Part shown: positions 38,002 through 47,566 of the stretch, piece by piece
Numbering within the stretch: position 1 is the first letter of the stretch
How the letters are laid out: each line of letters starts with the position of its first letter
Source: Cupriavidus respiraculi
Lineage (GTDB): Bacteria > Pseudomonadota > Gammaproteobacteria > Burkholderiales > Burkholderiaceae
Length of the DNA stretch: 64,000 nt
Direction of reading: 5' to 3'
Assembly (NCBI RefSeq): GCF_914271545.1
Contig: NZ_CAJZAH010000002.1
Location: 744,001-808,000 of the forward strand
The notes under the pieces: generated by a model
What the model saw: only the letters and a program-made list of their open reading frames with translations
What the model was told of the DNA's origin: nothing
Databases searched by the model: none
Program-made: the position numbers and the translations under genes

Positions 38002-38526
38002 ATGAACGGATTCGAACGCGCTCGCCGCTGGCTGGCGCTCGCCGTGGCAGGCACGGCCCTGTCGGCCTGCGTATATTTGCAACCGGTGCAGGAAGCGCAA
38101 AGGCTGGTCGGCGCCCCAGAGAGCGCCGTGCGCGCAAGGTTCGGGGAGCCCACCGACATCTTCAAGCTGTCGGACGGCCGGGTCCGCTGGATCTATTCCA
38201 AGCAGCCGCTGGGCCGCCAGGCCTATGCCGCGGACTTCGATACCGCAGGCAATCTCGTCAGCTTCCGCCAGATGCTGACCACGCCGGAACTGTACAAGGC
38301 GCAGATCGGCACCTGGACCAAGCGCGACGTGGCGGAGCATTTCGGCCTGCCGCGCGAGCCGACGTCGTACTTCCCCCTGATGCGCCGAGAGGTCTGGTCC
38401 TACCGCTTCCTGCACGAGGACAACTGGCCCTCGATGTTCAACTTCTACTTCGACGACGGCGGCGTGCTGCGGCAGACCCAGATCACGCCGGATCCGCTGG
38501 CGGACCCGCGCGAAAGCCGGCGCTGA
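38002..38526 (+). CDS. Small outer-membrane-type lipoprotein (BamE/OmlA-like)
   Basis: 174 residues. A lipoprotein signal with lipobox LSAC puts the lipidated cysteine at position 22. Then LVGAPESAVRARFGEPTDIFKLSDGRVRWIYSKQPLG and a second similar segment (WTKRDVAEHFGLPREPTSYFPLMRREVWSYRFL) resemble the repeated beta-lactamase-inhibitor-like fold of SmpA/OmlA/BamE proteins. GAGGAA lies seven bases before the ATG. It is transcribed divergently from the NEL-type gene. A structural envelope role is likely; identity with BamE itself is not claimed. Confidence 0.8.
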   Translation: MNGFERARRWLALAVAGTALSACVYLQPVQEAQRLVGAPESAVRARFGEPTDIFKLSDGRVRWIYSKQPLGRQAYAADFDTAGNLVSFRQMLTTPELYKAQIGTWTKRDVAEHFGLPREPTSYFPLMRREVWSYRFLHEDNWPSMFNFYFDDGGVLRQTQITPDPLADPRESRR

Positions 38527-38559
38527 CAGCGCTTTGCCCGCGTAGCGGACGCCCCAATG

Positions 38560-38589
38560 AAAAAGGCCGGGCAATCGCCCGGCCTTTTT
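38560..38589. terminator. Bidirectional Rho-independent terminator between the lipoprotein gene and leuA
   Basis: A 13-bp perfect stem (AAAAAGGCCGGGC / GCCCGGCCTTTTT) with an AATC loop carries A/T runs on both sides. It can end the plus-strand lipoprotein transcript and the minus-strand leuA transcript, whose stop codon is at 38615. Confidence 0.92.
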
Positions 38590-38614
38590 CGTGCCCTTCC
38601 CCGCTACCCGCGCA

Positions 38615-40153
38615 TCAGATCTGCGGGTTGATCTTCTGCACCGCCTTGTCGTGCAGCTTGTTCAGGGCGGCCAGGTACGCCTTCGCCGTGGCGGCGACGA
38701 TGTCCAGGTCGGTGCCCACGCCGTTGACGATACGGCCCGCCTTCGACAGCCGCACCGTGACCTCGCCCTGCGCCTGCGTGCCGGTGGTGATGGCGTTCAC
38801 CGAGAACAGCACCAGTTCCGCGCCGCTGTTGACCTTGCCTTCGATCGCATGCAGGGTCGCGTCGACCGGACCGTTGCCCTCGCCTTCGCCGCTGTACTCC
38901 TGGCCGTCCATATTGAACACGACGCGCGCCTTGGGCCGCTCGCCGGTCTCCGAGTGCTGCGACAGCGAGACGAAGCGGTAGTGCTCGTTGGCATCGTGGG
39001 CCTCGTCCGAGACGATGGCCATGATGTCCTCGTCGAAGATCTCGGCCTTTTGGTCCGCCAGTTCCTTGAAGCGGGTGAAGGCGGCATTGACCTCGGTCTC
39101 GCTCTCCAGCGCGATGCCGAGTTCCTGCAGGCGCTGCTTGAACGCGTTGCGGCCGGAGAGTTTGCCGAGCACGATCTTGTTCGCGGTCCAGCCCACATCT
39201 TCCGCCCGCATGATCTCGTAGGTATCGCGCGCCTTGAGCACGCCGTCCTGGTGGATGCCCGAAGCATGCGCGAAGGCGTTGGCGCCCACCACGGCCTTGT
39301 TCGGCTGCACCACGAAACCGGTGATCTGCGATACCAGCTTGGAGGCCGGCACGATCTGCGTGGTGTCGATGCCCACATCGAGGTCGAAATAATCGCGGCG
39401 GGTCTTGACCGCCATCACCACCTCTTCGAGGCTGGTGTTGCCGGCACGCTCGCCCAGGCCATTGATCGTGCATTCGATCTGGCGCGCGCCGCCCAGCTTG
39501 ACTGCGGCCAGCGAGTTGGCGACGGCCATGCCCAAGTCGTTATGGCAGTGCACGGACCAGACCGCCTTGTCCGAATTCGGAATGCGCTCGCGCACCGAGC
39601 GGATCAACGCGGCGTAGCCCTCCGGCACCGCGTAGCCCACCGTGTCGGGCAGGTTGATGGTGGTGGCGCCTTCGTCGATCACCGCCTCGAGCACGCGGCA
39701 CAGGAAATCCATGTCCGAGCGGCTGCCGTCTTCCGGCGAGAACTCGATATCGTCGGTGAACTGGCGCGCGAAGCGGACGGCGAGGCGGGCCTGTTCATAG
39801 ACCTGGTCCGGCGTCATGCGCAGCTTCTTCTCCATATGGAGCGCCGAGGTTGCGATAAACGTGTGAATGCGGAACGAGTTCGCCGGCTTCAGCGCCTCGG
39901 CGGCCCGCGCGATGTCCTTGTCGTTGGCGCGAGCCAGCGAGCAAATGGTCGAGTCCTTGACGGCCTGGGCGATCGCCCGGATCGCCTCGAAGTCACCGTT
40001 CGAGCTGGCGGCGAAGCCGGCCTCGATCACGTCCACCTTCAGGCGCTCCAGCTGACGCGCGATGCGGATCTTTTCCTCGCGGGTCATGGACGCACCGGGC
40101 GACTGCTCGCCGTCGCGCAACGTGGTATCGAAAATAATGAGTTTGTCGGACAT
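38615..40153 (-). CDS. leuA: 2-isopropylmalate synthase
   Basis: 512 residues. Catalyses the first committed step of leucine synthesis, condensing acetyl-CoA with 2-oxoisovalerate. The HMGL-like barrel starts [19 protein letters not shown] (residues 7-25) and includes the metal ligands of [16 protein letters not shown]; the C-terminal LeuA regulatory domain (about 390-510) is present, so feedback inhibition by leucine is expected. The ATG at 40151-40153 matches the family start; the open frame extends upstream through the leader without homology. Its leader contains an attenuator with a leucine-rich leader ORF. Confidence 0.97.
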   Translation of the reverse strand: MSDKLIIFDTTLRDGEQSPGASMTREEKIRIARQLERLKVDVIEAGFAASSNGDFEAIRAIAQAVKDSTICSLARANDKDIARAAEALKPANSFRIHTFIATSALHMEKKLRMTPDQVYEQARLAVRFARQFTDDIEFSPEDGSRSDMDFLCRVLEAVIDEGATTINLPDTVGYAVPEGYAALIRSVRERIPNSDKAVWSVHCHNDLGMAVANSLAAVKLGGARQIECTINGLGERAGNTSLEEVVMAVKTRRDYFDLDVGIDTTQIVPASKLVSQITGFVVQPNKAVVGANAFAHASGIHQDGVLKARDTYEIMRAEDVGWTANKIVLGKLSGRNAFKQRLQELGIALESETEVNAAFTRFKELADQKAEIFDEDIMAIVSDEAHDANEHYRFVSLSQHSETGERPKARVVFNMDGQEYSGEGEGNGPVDATLHAIEGKVNSGAELVLFSVNAITTGTQAQGEVTVRLSKAGRIVNGVGTDLDIVAATAKAYLAALNKLHDKAVQKINPQI

Positions 40154-40232
40154 GGTGGGGCTCCTGGCTAGTCTTTGTGTCTTGGCCTGTCTCTCGCATG
40201 CCGCCAACACTCGGTGGCAAAAATCGCGGGCG

Positions 40233-40274
40233 AAAAACAAAACGCCCCGGCGTGCGAGATGCAGGCCGGGGCGT
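40233..40274 (-). terminator. Attenuator (terminator hairpin) in the leuA leader
   Basis: The stem ACGCCCCGGC / GCCGGGGCGT (plus 40242-40251 with 40265-40274) is ten perfect base pairs, followed on the minus strand by TTTTGTTTTT. It lies 43 bases after the leader ORF stop and about 80 bases before the leuA ATG, so transcripts reaching it would end before leuA unless an alternative fold prevents it. Confidence 0.85.
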
Positions 40275-40316
40275 GAATGAATCCTGTGTGACTTTACGCG
40301 AGGTCTGTGAATTCCC

Positions 40317-40388
40317 TCAGCGCGCACGCGTCCCGACCTGATGGCTTAGTAGGCCACCTAGGAGGATGCTGGCGAATAGGGATTGCAT
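40317..40388 (-). CDS. leuL: leuA leader peptide
   Basis: 23 codons from the ATG at 40386-40388 (29 if translation begins at 40404-40406). The peptide contains [13 protein letters not shown]: five leucines, four of them encoded by CTA, the rarest leucine codon in such a GC-rich genome. This is the expected design of a leucine-sensing attenuation peptide: ribosome stalling at CTA codons when charged tRNA-Leu is scarce would block the downstream terminator. No good ribosome-binding site is visible, as the predicted transcript starts very close to the first ATG. Confidence 0.78.
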   Translation of the reverse strand: MQSLFASILLGGLLSHQVGTRAR

Positions 40389-40413
40389 GGACTGGCGCGA
40401 AATCATGCCAGCG

Positions 40414-40442
40414 AATATAGCCGAGATGCCAGCGGCACGCAA
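40414..40442 (-). promoter_or_regulatory. Sigma-70-type promoter of leuA
   Basis: On the minus strand TTGCGT (-35, 40437-40442) and TATATT (-10, 40414-40419) are separated by exactly 17 bases. Transcription would start near 40407, just upstream of the leader ORF, giving a leader of about 250 bases before leuA. Confidence 0.7.
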
Positions 40443-40479
40443 CACGGGTTTTCGATCGGACCGATAGGCCCGGCCGGCG

Positions 40480-40995
40480 TCATGGCTGCGCCGGAATGCG
40501 CAGCTTCTGCCCCGGGTAGATCTTGTCCGGGTGCGACAGCATCGGCTTGTTGGCCTCGAAGATCGCGTTGTAGGCGTTGGCATTGCCATAGAACTTCTTG
40601 GCGATCGCGGACAGGGTGTCGCCCTTGGCCACGGTATGCCACTGCGACGCCGTCGATTCGATATTGACCGACATCTTGTCCTCGACCCGCTCCACGCCCT
40701 GCACATTGCCGGCGCACAGGACGATCTTCTCCCGCGTAGCCTGGTCCGGGGCCACGCCGAATACCGTGGCCAAGCCCTGGCCGCCGTCCACCTGCACCAT
40801 CAGGCCCGTCGCATCCAGTCCCATCTTCCGGATATAGGCTTCGATGGCGTCGCCGGCCGCGCGGTTGGCGGCATCGGCAGTGGCCGCCGCATCGTTGGCC
40901 GGCGCGGGTGCGGCCGGGGTCGACGGCTGCGCCGCCTTGGCGTGACCGCCAAACAGCTTTTCGCCTGCGTCCTTGATGAAATCGAGCATGCCCAT
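40480..40995 (-). CDS. BON and LysM domain protein (Kbp/YgaU-like)
   Basis: 171 residues. The N-terminal segment MGMLDFIKDAGEKLFG is the standard opening of Kbp-type proteins. A BON domain covers about 50-110 (TGLMVQVDGGQGLATVFGVAPDQATREKIVLCAGNVQGVERVEDKM) and a LysM domain about 118-168 (WHTVAKGDTLSAIAKKFYGNANAYNAIFEANKPML...KIYPGQKLRIP). The E. coli homologue is a small cytoplasmic potassium-binding protein. AGGAGACGATC precedes the ATG. It lies between pssA and leuA. Confidence 0.9.
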   Translation of the reverse strand: MGMLDFIKDAGEKLFGGHAKAAQPSTPAAPAPANDAAATADAANRAAGDAIEAYIRKMGLDATGLMVQVDGGQGLATVFGVAPDQATREKIVLCAGNVQGVERVEDKMSVNIESTASQWHTVAKGDTLSAIAKKFYGNANAYNAIFEANKPMLSHPDKIYPGQKLRIPAQP

Positions 40996-41021
40996 GATCG
41001 TCTCCTGTCAGTGAATGCACC

Positions 41022-41048
41022 AAAAAGCAAAAAGGCGCCGAAGCGCCT
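41022..41048 (-). terminator. Rho-independent terminator after pssA
   Basis: Hairpin AGGCGC-CGAA-GCGCCT (41033-41048) followed on the minus strand by a T-rich tract (plus-strand A-runs 41022-41033), 18 bases past the pssA stop. Confidence 0.82.
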
Positions 41049-41065
41049 CTTCCCTTACCACGTCG

Positions 41066-41953
41066 TCACGACACCTTGCCGGTGTCGCGCGCCTTCGACA
41101 CCCCGGCCGGGTCGCCATGCATGGCGCGCCAGCCCCACAGCACGTAGCCAGAGATCGCATAGCCGACGAACAGGCCGAACAGCGCCACCGGCGGATCGCT
41201 GGACACCACGACGAACAGCACCAGGACCAGCACCATCACGCCGAAGGACACGCGGTGCCGCACATCCAGCGCCTTGCCGCTGTAGAACGGCGCGTTGGTC
41301 ACCATCGACAGCCCGGCGTACAGGGTGATGGTGAACGCCACCCACGGCATCCACAGCTCCCGCACCGGCAGCTTGTTGTCGATGGCCAGCCAGACGAAGC
41401 CCGCGACCAGCGCGGCCGCGGCCGGGCTCGGCAAACCCTGGAAGAAGCGCTTGTCGACCACCCCGATATTGGCGTTGAAGCGGGCGAGCCGCAGCGCGGC
41501 GCAGGTGCAATAGACGAAGGCGGCAATCCAGCCCCACTTGCCCAGGTCCTTCAGGATCCATTCGTACATCACCAGCGCGGGCGCGACGCCGAACGAGGTC
41601 ATGTCCGACAGCGAGTCGTACTGCTCGCCGAAGGCGCTCTGGGTGTTGGTGATGCGGGCCACGCGACCGTCCATGCCGTCGAGCACCATCGCGGCGAAGA
41701 TGGCGATGGCAGCCGCGTCGAAGCGCATGTTCATCGCCTGCACGATGGCGAAGAACCCGGCGAACAGCGCCGCGGTGGTGAATGCGTTCGGCAGCAGATA
41801 GATGCCGCGCCGGCGGGGACGCACATATTCGATGTCCGGATCGTCGACGTCGTCGAGATCGTCATCGTCGGCGCGCAGCTGGTTGTGGCGAAACGGACGC
41901 AGATGCGTCACGTTGCCGGCTCCGCGCTTGTTGCGGCGATTGAAAGCACCCAT
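41066..41953 (-). CDS. pssA: CDP-diacylglycerol-serine O-phosphatidyltransferase
   Basis: 295 residues; integral membrane enzyme making phosphatidylserine from CDP-diacylglycerol and serine. The CDP-alcohol phosphotransferase motif D-G-x2-A-R-x8-G-x3-D-x3-D is intact (D95, G96, A99, R100, G109, D113, D117), followed by several transmembrane helices. The first 48 residues are polar, with an acidic run DDDDLDDVDDPD. Lies 23 bases after psd, which decarboxylates its product. Confidence 0.95.
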   Translation of the reverse strand: MGAFNRRNKRGAGNVTHLRPFRHNQLRADDDDLDDVDDPDIEYVRPRRRGIYLLPNAFTTAALFAGFFAIVQAMNMRFDAAAIAIFAAMVLDGMDGRVARITNTQSAFGEQYDSLSDMTSFGVAPALVMYEWILKDLGKWGWIAAFVYCTCAALRLARFNANIGVVDKRFFQGLPSPAAAALVAGFVWLAIDNKLPVRELWMPWVAFTITLYAGLSMVTNAPFYSGKALDVRHRVSFGVMVLVLVLFVVVSSDPPVALFGLFVGYAISGYVLWGWRAMHGDPAGVSKARDTGKVS

Positions 41954-41976
41954 GCCGAGTCTCCCGTGAATCGCGC

Positions 41977-42621
41977 TTAGTCGAGTTCGGCCAGGATGGT
42001 CGACGACGCCGACACCTTTTCACCGATGGTGACGCGCGGGCGGGCCTCCAGCGGCAGATACACATCCACGCGCGAACCGAAGCGAATAAAGCCGTAGCGT
42101 TGGCCGCGCGATACCATCTCGCCCGGCCGGGTGTAGCAGAGAATGCGGCGGGCGATCAGGCCGGCCACCTGCACCAGCGTCACGACCTTGCCGTCGGCCG
42201 TGCGGCGGATCACCACGGCATTGCGCTCGTTCTCGGTGGAGGCCTTGTCCAGGTCGGCGTTGACGAACTGGCCCGGAAAGTAGTCGATCTTCTCGACGGT
42301 GCCATCGACCGAGACGCGGTTCGAGTGGACGTTGAACACGTTCATGAAGACGCTGATCTTCAGCGCCTCGCGGCCGGCATAGGGATCCTGCGTTTTCTCG
42401 ACCGACACGATGCGACCGTCGGCGGGCGCCAGGATGGCGTTGGGCTGGGTCGGGATCGGGCGCGGCGGATCGCGGAAGAACTGAAGGATGAACACCGTGA
42501 TGATCCACAGCGGCAGCGCCCACCAGAATCCCGCGCTGGCGTGCACCAGCAGGGTAATGACAAAGGCGCCGCCAAGAAACGGCCAGCCTTCACGGGCAAT
42601 CAACGGATGAGGGTAGTTCAT
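41977..42621 (-). CDS. psd: Phosphatidylserine decarboxylase proenzyme
   Basis: 214 residues, the short Psd class. The self-cleavage site is the Gly182-Ser183 pair in [11 protein letters not shown], where Ser becomes the pyruvoyl cofactor. Two hydrophobic helices occur at about 16-47, and [12 protein letters not shown] and APADGRIV are family motifs. Converts phosphatidylserine to phosphatidylethanolamine at the inner membrane. Follows ilvC after about 200 bases and precedes pssA. Confidence 0.95.
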   Translation of the reverse strand: MNYPHPLIAREGWPFLGGAFVITLLVHASAGFWWALPLWIITVFILQFFRDPPRPIPTQPNAILAPADGRIVSVEKTQDPYAGREALKISVFMNVFNVHSNRVSVDGTVEKIDYFPGQFVNADLDKASTENERNAVVIRRTADGKVVTLVQVAGLIARRILCYTRPGEMVSRGQRYGFIRFGSRVDVYLPLEARPRVTIGEKVSASSTILAELD

Positions 42622-42663
42622 GCAGTGGAGGTGATTCGGTGATCAAAGTCTGACAAGGATAAC

Positions 42664-42732
42664 AAAAAGCCGTCCAGCCTCCCCCCGGAAGCGATCCCGT
42701 TCGCCGGAATCGCGGGAAAACGCTGAACGGCT
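42664..42732 (-). terminator. Probable terminator between ilvC and psd
   Basis: AGCCGTCCAGC (42668-42678) pairs with GCTGAACGGCT (42722-42732) with one G-U pair, enclosing a smaller hairpin, and is followed on the minus strand by TTTTTGT. A separate strong hairpin GGCTGGCCCGG/CCGGGCCAGCC lies between it and ilvC. Confidence 0.6.
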
Positions 42733-42824
42733 CGGGCTGGCCCGGTGTTCCGGGCCAGCCGTGCGCGCGGCGGGCGCCGCGTGCCAACGCTGCAGGGCGG
42801 CCGTTGCGCACGGCCGCCGGACCA

Positions 42825-43856
<1,032 letters not shown>

Positions 43857-43956
43857 CTATTTGTATATGTGGAGGGCGGCGTCGCCGCGTGCTCGTGGCA
43901 CCGCGGCGTCGCCACTGGATACTGCAATGATGGGTATCGGTGCTTCGACTTCGGAC

Positions 43957-44448
43957 TCAGACCTTCAGGATGCGCTCGCCGCGGCCGATGCCCGAGCCGC
44001 CGGTACGGACGGTCTCCAGGATGGCGGTGCGGTCGATGGCGTCCAGGAACGCATCCAGCTTGCTGCCGTTGCCGGTCAGCTCGATGGTGTACGTCTTCTC
44101 CGTCACGTCGATGACGCGGCCACGGAAGATATCGGCGGTGCGCTTCATCTCCTCGCGTTCCTTGCCGACGGCGCGCACCTTGACGAGCATCAGCTCGCGC
44201 TCGATATGCGCGCCTTCGGTCAGGTCCACGACCTTGACCACTTCGACCAGCCGGTTCAGATGCTTGGTGATCTGCTCGATCACGTCGTCGGAACCGGAGG
44301 TGACGATGGTCATGCGGGACAGCGAGGCGTCCTCGGTGGGCGCCACGGTCAGCGTCTCGATGTTGTAGCCGCGCGCGGAAAACAGGCCCACCACGCGCGA
44401 CAGGGCGCCTGGCTCGTTTTCCAGCAGGACCGAAATGATGTGTCGCAT
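43957..44448 (-). CDS. ilvH: Acetolactate synthase small (regulatory) subunit
   Basis: 163 residues with an N-terminal ACT domain (MRHIISVLLENEPGALSRVV, then GLFSARGYNIETLTVAPTED), which binds valine for feedback inhibition, and the C-terminal IlvN-type domain ending GIGRGERILKV. The ATG at 44446-44448 shares one base with the ilvI stop codon (TGATG), so translation is coupled and subunit stoichiometry is likely kept. Confidence 0.97.
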   Translation of the reverse strand: MRHIISVLLENEPGALSRVVGLFSARGYNIETLTVAPTEDASLSRMTIVTSGSDDVIEQITKHLNRLVEVVKVVDLTEGAHIERELMLVKVRAVGKEREEMKRTADIFRGRVIDVTEKTYTIELTGNGSKLDAFLDAIDRTAILETVRTGGSGIGRGERILKV

Positions 44449-46211
44449 CACAGGTCCTCCGCGCCGAGCAGCATTTCGGAAATGCCCTTGCCGGCCTGCA
44501 CCATCGGCCACACGTTTTCGGTGGGGTCGGTCTGGAAGTCGAGGAACACCGTGCGGTCCTTCAGGCGGAAGGCCTCGCGCAGCGCCGGCTCGACGTCGGC
44601 CGTGCGTTCGACGCGCATGCCGATATGCCCGTAGGCCTCGGCCAGCTTGACGAAGTCGGGCAGCGCGTCCATGTAGGAGTGCGAGTAGCGGTTGTCGTAC
44701 TCGATCTCCTGCCACTGCCGCACCATGCCGAGATAGCGGTTATTGAGCGCGCAGATCTTGACCGGGGTGTCGTACTGCAGGCAGGTCGACAGTTCCTGGA
44801 TGCACATCTGGATCGAGCCTTCGCCGGTGATGGTGACGACTTCCTTGTCCGGAAACGCCTTCTTGATGCCCATCGCGTAAGGCAGGCCCACGCCCATCGT
44901 GCCCAGGCCGCCGGAATTGATCCAGCGGCGCGGCTCGTCGAACTTGTAGAACTGCGCGGCCCACATCTGGTGCTGGCCCACGTCGGAGCAGACGAAGGCG
45001 TCGCCCTTGGTCAGTTCCCAGATTTTCTCGACCACATACTGCGGCTTGATGATCTCGGACTTGCGGTCGTACTTGAGGCAGTCCACCGAACGCCATTGCT
45101 CGACCTGGTCCCACCACTTGGCGAGCGGCTCGCGCTTCGGCTTGGTCTCGCTGGCCTGCAGCTGGCTGATCATTTCCTGCAGCACGTCCTTGACGTTGCC
45201 GACGATTGGAATATCGACCTTGACCCGCTTCGAGATGGACGACGGATCGATATCGATATGGATGATCTTGCGCGGCTGCGAGGTGAAATGCGCCGGATTG
45301 CCGATCACGCGATCGTCGAAGCGCGCGCCGATGGCGATCAGCACGTCGCAGTTCTGCATCGCCATATTGGCTTCGTACGTGCCGTGCATGCCCAGCATGC
45401 CGACGAACTGGCGGCTGGTGCCGGGGAACGCGCCCAGGCCCATCAACGTGTTGGTCACGGGATGGCCGGTCAGCGCGGCGAACTGGCGCAGTTCCTCGCT
45501 GGCATTCGCCAGGATGACGCCGCCGCCCGCGTAGATCAGCGGGCGCTCGGCGGACTGCACCAGCGCCAGCGCCTTGCGGATCTGGCCGGAATGGCCCTTG
45601 TTCACCGGGTTGTACGAGCGCATGTCGACCGCCTTGGGGTACTCGTACTTGCAGGCGTTGCGCGATACGTCCTTCGGGATGTCGACGACCACGGGGCCGG
45701 GACGGCCGGTGGCGGCGATGAAGAAGGCTTTCTTGATGGTGGCGGCAAGATCCCGCACGTCCTTGACCAGGAAGTTGTGCTTGACGATCGGGCGGGTGAT
45801 GCCGACCGTGTCGCATTCCTGGAAGGCGTCCTGGCCGATCGCGTGCGTGGGCACGTTGCCGGTAATGACGACCATCGGAATCGAGTCGAGGTAGGCGGTG
45901 GCAATGCCGGTGACGGCATTGGTCACGCCCGGGCCGGAAGTCACCAGGGCGACGCCGACCTTGCCCGTGGCGCGCGCATAGCCATCCGCCGCATGGACGG
46001 CAGCCTGCTCGTGGCGCACCAGGATGTGCTCGATTTTCTTTTGCTTGTAGAACTCGTCGTAGATATACAGCACTGCGCCGCCGGGATAACCCCAGACGTA
46101 CTCGACGCCTTCTTCGGCAAGTGCGTGAACGAGAATTTCCGCCCCGATCATTTCGGGTGCGGCAGATGAATTGCTGTCTGCGTGGGAGAATTCCGCGCTG
46201 GGCATGTTCAT
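44448..46211 (-). CDS. ilvI: Acetolactate synthase large (catalytic) subunit
   Basis: 587 residues. Thiamine-diphosphate enzyme: the activating Glu is in HILVRHEQAAVHAADGYARATGK and the ThDP/magnesium motif begins at GEGSIQMCIQEL. The central FAD domain is present. The ATG at 46209-46211 has AAAGGA nearby; a TTG five codons upstream is less likely. Condenses pyruvate to acetolactate. Its roughly 150-base leader carries a small ORF with consecutive valine codons. Confidence 0.96.
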   Translation of the reverse strand: MNMPSAEFSHADSNSSAAPEMIGAEILVHALAEEGVEYVWGYPGGAVLYIYDEFYKQKKIEHILVRHEQAAVHAADGYARATGKVGVALVTSGPGVTNAVTGIATAYLDSIPMVVITGNVPTHAIGQDAFQECDTVGITRPIVKHNFLVKDVRDLAATIKKAFFIAATGRPGPVVVDIPKDVSRNACKYEYPKAVDMRSYNPVNKGHSGQIRKALALVQSAERPLIYAGGGVILANASEELRQFAALTGHPVTNTLMGLGAFPGTSRQFVGMLGMHGTYEANMAMQNCDVLIAIGARFDDRVIGNPAHFTSQPRKIIHIDIDPSSISKRVKVDIPIVGNVKDVLQEMISQLQASETKPKREPLAKWWDQVEQWRSVDCLKYDRKSEIIKPQYVVEKIWELTKGDAFVCSDVGQHQMWAAQFYKFDEPRRWINSGGLGTMGVGLPYAMGIKKAFPDKEVVTITGEGSIQMCIQELSTCLQYDTPVKICALNNRYLGMVRQWQEIEYDNRYSHSYMDALPDFVKLAEAYGHIGMRVERTADVEPALREAFRLKDRTVFLDFQTDPTENVWPMVQAGKGISEMLLGAEDL

Positions 46212-46309
46212 TTCAGTCCTTTGCAATTTTCGGCAAAAAATTGTTCGGATGCTCTCTACCGGGCTTGTGGCACGGGTTCAAGCGGTGCGCGTCTGCATGA
46301 GAGACCGCC

Positions 46310-46366
46310 TCATAAGCGGCCAATTGAGACAACCACTGATGTCGTGAACCGCCGATGATACTTCAT
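46310..46366 (-). CDS. ilvL: Candidate leader peptide of the ilvI-ilvH-ilvC operon
   Basis: 18 codons, ATG at 46364-46366, ending VVVSIGRL before TGA. Three successive valine codons, an isoleucine and a leucine encoded by rare TTA are concentrated just before the stop, as in branched-chain attenuation leaders. Downstream, GCGGT/ACCGC and GCTTG/CAAGC could form alternative stems, but I did not find a strong hairpin directly before the T-run at about 46235. No clear ribosome-binding site is seen. Confidence 0.5.
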   Translation of the reverse strand: MKYHRRFTTSVVVSIGRL

Positions 46367-46573
46367 CGATACAGCGTGGTCTACGGTCTCGTGTCGTAAT
46401 GGGGCCACCCGCCGCCGAACCGGCGTATCCGCGCATCGCGGCTGACGCGCGGACGCCACAACCGCCGAATCTTTGCTAGCATCGCCGCACTTTGTGATTC
46501 CGGGACGCCACCGAAGGCACCCGCACGCCGCGCCCTGCCCGCGTGCCGCCGGCCCCACCCAGCGCCCCCCTGC

Positions 46574-47137
46574 ATGGCAACCGAACAGGAACTCTCCGAC
46601 TTTCTCGCCGCCGTCGAACGGCGCGCCTTCAAGCAGGCCGTATTCGCGGTGCGCGACGACGAAGCCGCGCTCGATATCGTCCAGGACGCGATGATCAAGC
46701 TGGCCGAGAAATATGGCGACAAGGGCGCTGGCGAGCTGCCGCCCCTGTTCCAGCGCATTCTCCAGAACACCATCCACGACTGGTTCCGCCGCCAGAAGGT
46801 GCGCAATACCTGGGTTTCGCTGTTTTCCAGCCTGCGCGACGAGCGGGACGACGACGGCGACCTGCTGGAGACGCTCGAGGGTCAGCCGGGCTCGGCGGCC
46901 GCCGAGAGCAGCGCCGACCAGTTCGAGCGCACGCAGACCATGCAGATCATCGAGCAGGAAGTCCAGCGCCTGCCGGCGCGTCAACGGGAGGCCTTCCTGC
47001 TGCGTTACTGGGAGGATATGGACGTCGCGGAGACGGCCGCTGCCATGGGTTGCTCCGAAGGCAGCGTCAAGACGCATTGCTCCCGCGCGACGCACGCGCT
47101 TGCGCAGGCATTGCGCACGCGGGGATTCCGACTATGA
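46574..47137 (+). CDS. RNA polymerase sigma factor, ECF-like
   Basis: 187 residues. Region 2 covers about 12-75 (RRAFKQAVFAVRDDEAALDIVQDAMIKLAEKYGD, FQRILQNTIHDWFRR) and region 4 about 128-185 (LPARQREAFLLRYWEDMDVAETAAAMGCSEGSVKTHCSRATHAL). An acidic linker (DERDDDGDLLETLEG) joins them. Divergent from ilvI. Its stop overlaps the ATG of the following membrane protein (ATGA), which may act as an anti-sigma partner by position only. Regulon unknown. Confidence 0.9.
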   Translation: MATEQELSDFLAAVERRAFKQAVFAVRDDEAALDIVQDAMIKLAEKYGDKGAGELPPLFQRILQNTIHDWFRRQKVRNTWVSLFSSLRDERDDDGDLLETLEGQPGSAAAESSADQFERTQTMQIIEQEVQRLPARQREAFLLRYWEDMDVAETAAAMGCSEGSVKTHCSRATHALAQALRTRGFRL

Positions 47138-47565
47138 CCAGCAGACACCAGACCGATATCGAGCAACGCCGGCTGGCCCAGCACGTCCGCACCGCGCTGG
47201 ACGCCTCCGCCGACCAGATCCGACCAGACATCGCCGAACGGCTCGCCGCCGGGCGGCGCATCGCGCTCGCGCGCCGCAAGGTGACCGCCACGGTCCGCGC
47301 GCCGCAACTCGCGGCCGCCGGTGGACGCGGCACCCTTGGCGACGAATCGTTCGGCTTGCACCGGGTGGGCGACTGGCTGCGCCGCCTTGGCCTGCTCTGG
47401 GCCGTGGCCGCCCTGGCGGCGGGCCTGGCCGGCATTTACGACTGGCAGCAGCAGCAACGCGTGGACGAACTGGTGGACCTGGATGCCGCCATGCTGCTGG
47501 ACGACCTGCCGCCGTCGGCCTATGCCGACCAGGGCTTCCACATGTTCCTGAAGGACGACGAGTGA
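47134..47565 (+). CDS. DUF3619 family membrane protein
   Basis: 143 residues. A polar N-terminal half (about 1-85) is followed by one transmembrane helix (LGLLWAVAALAAGLAGIYDW) and an acidic C-terminus ending PPSAYADQGFHMFLKDDE, the pattern of DUF3619 proteins found behind this sigma factor in betaproteobacteria. The start overlaps the sigma gene stop. A single-pass topology beside an ECF-type sigma is reminiscent of anti-sigma factors, but no anti-sigma domain is recognisable. Confidence 0.8.
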   Translation: MTSRHQTDIEQRRLAQHVRTALDASADQIRPDIAERLAAGRRIALARRKVTATVRAPQLAAAGGRGTLGDESFGLHRVGDWLRRLGLLWAVAALAAGLAGIYDWQQQQRVDELVDLDAAMLLDDLPPSAYADQGFHMFLKDDE

Positions 47566-47566
47566 G

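Noticed and set aside
37779-38165. Extension of the NEL-type gene to an upstream ATG at 38165
   Set aside because: It would run through the start of the divergent lipoprotein gene, and the added residues look like non-coding translation (Pro/Arg/Cys-rich).
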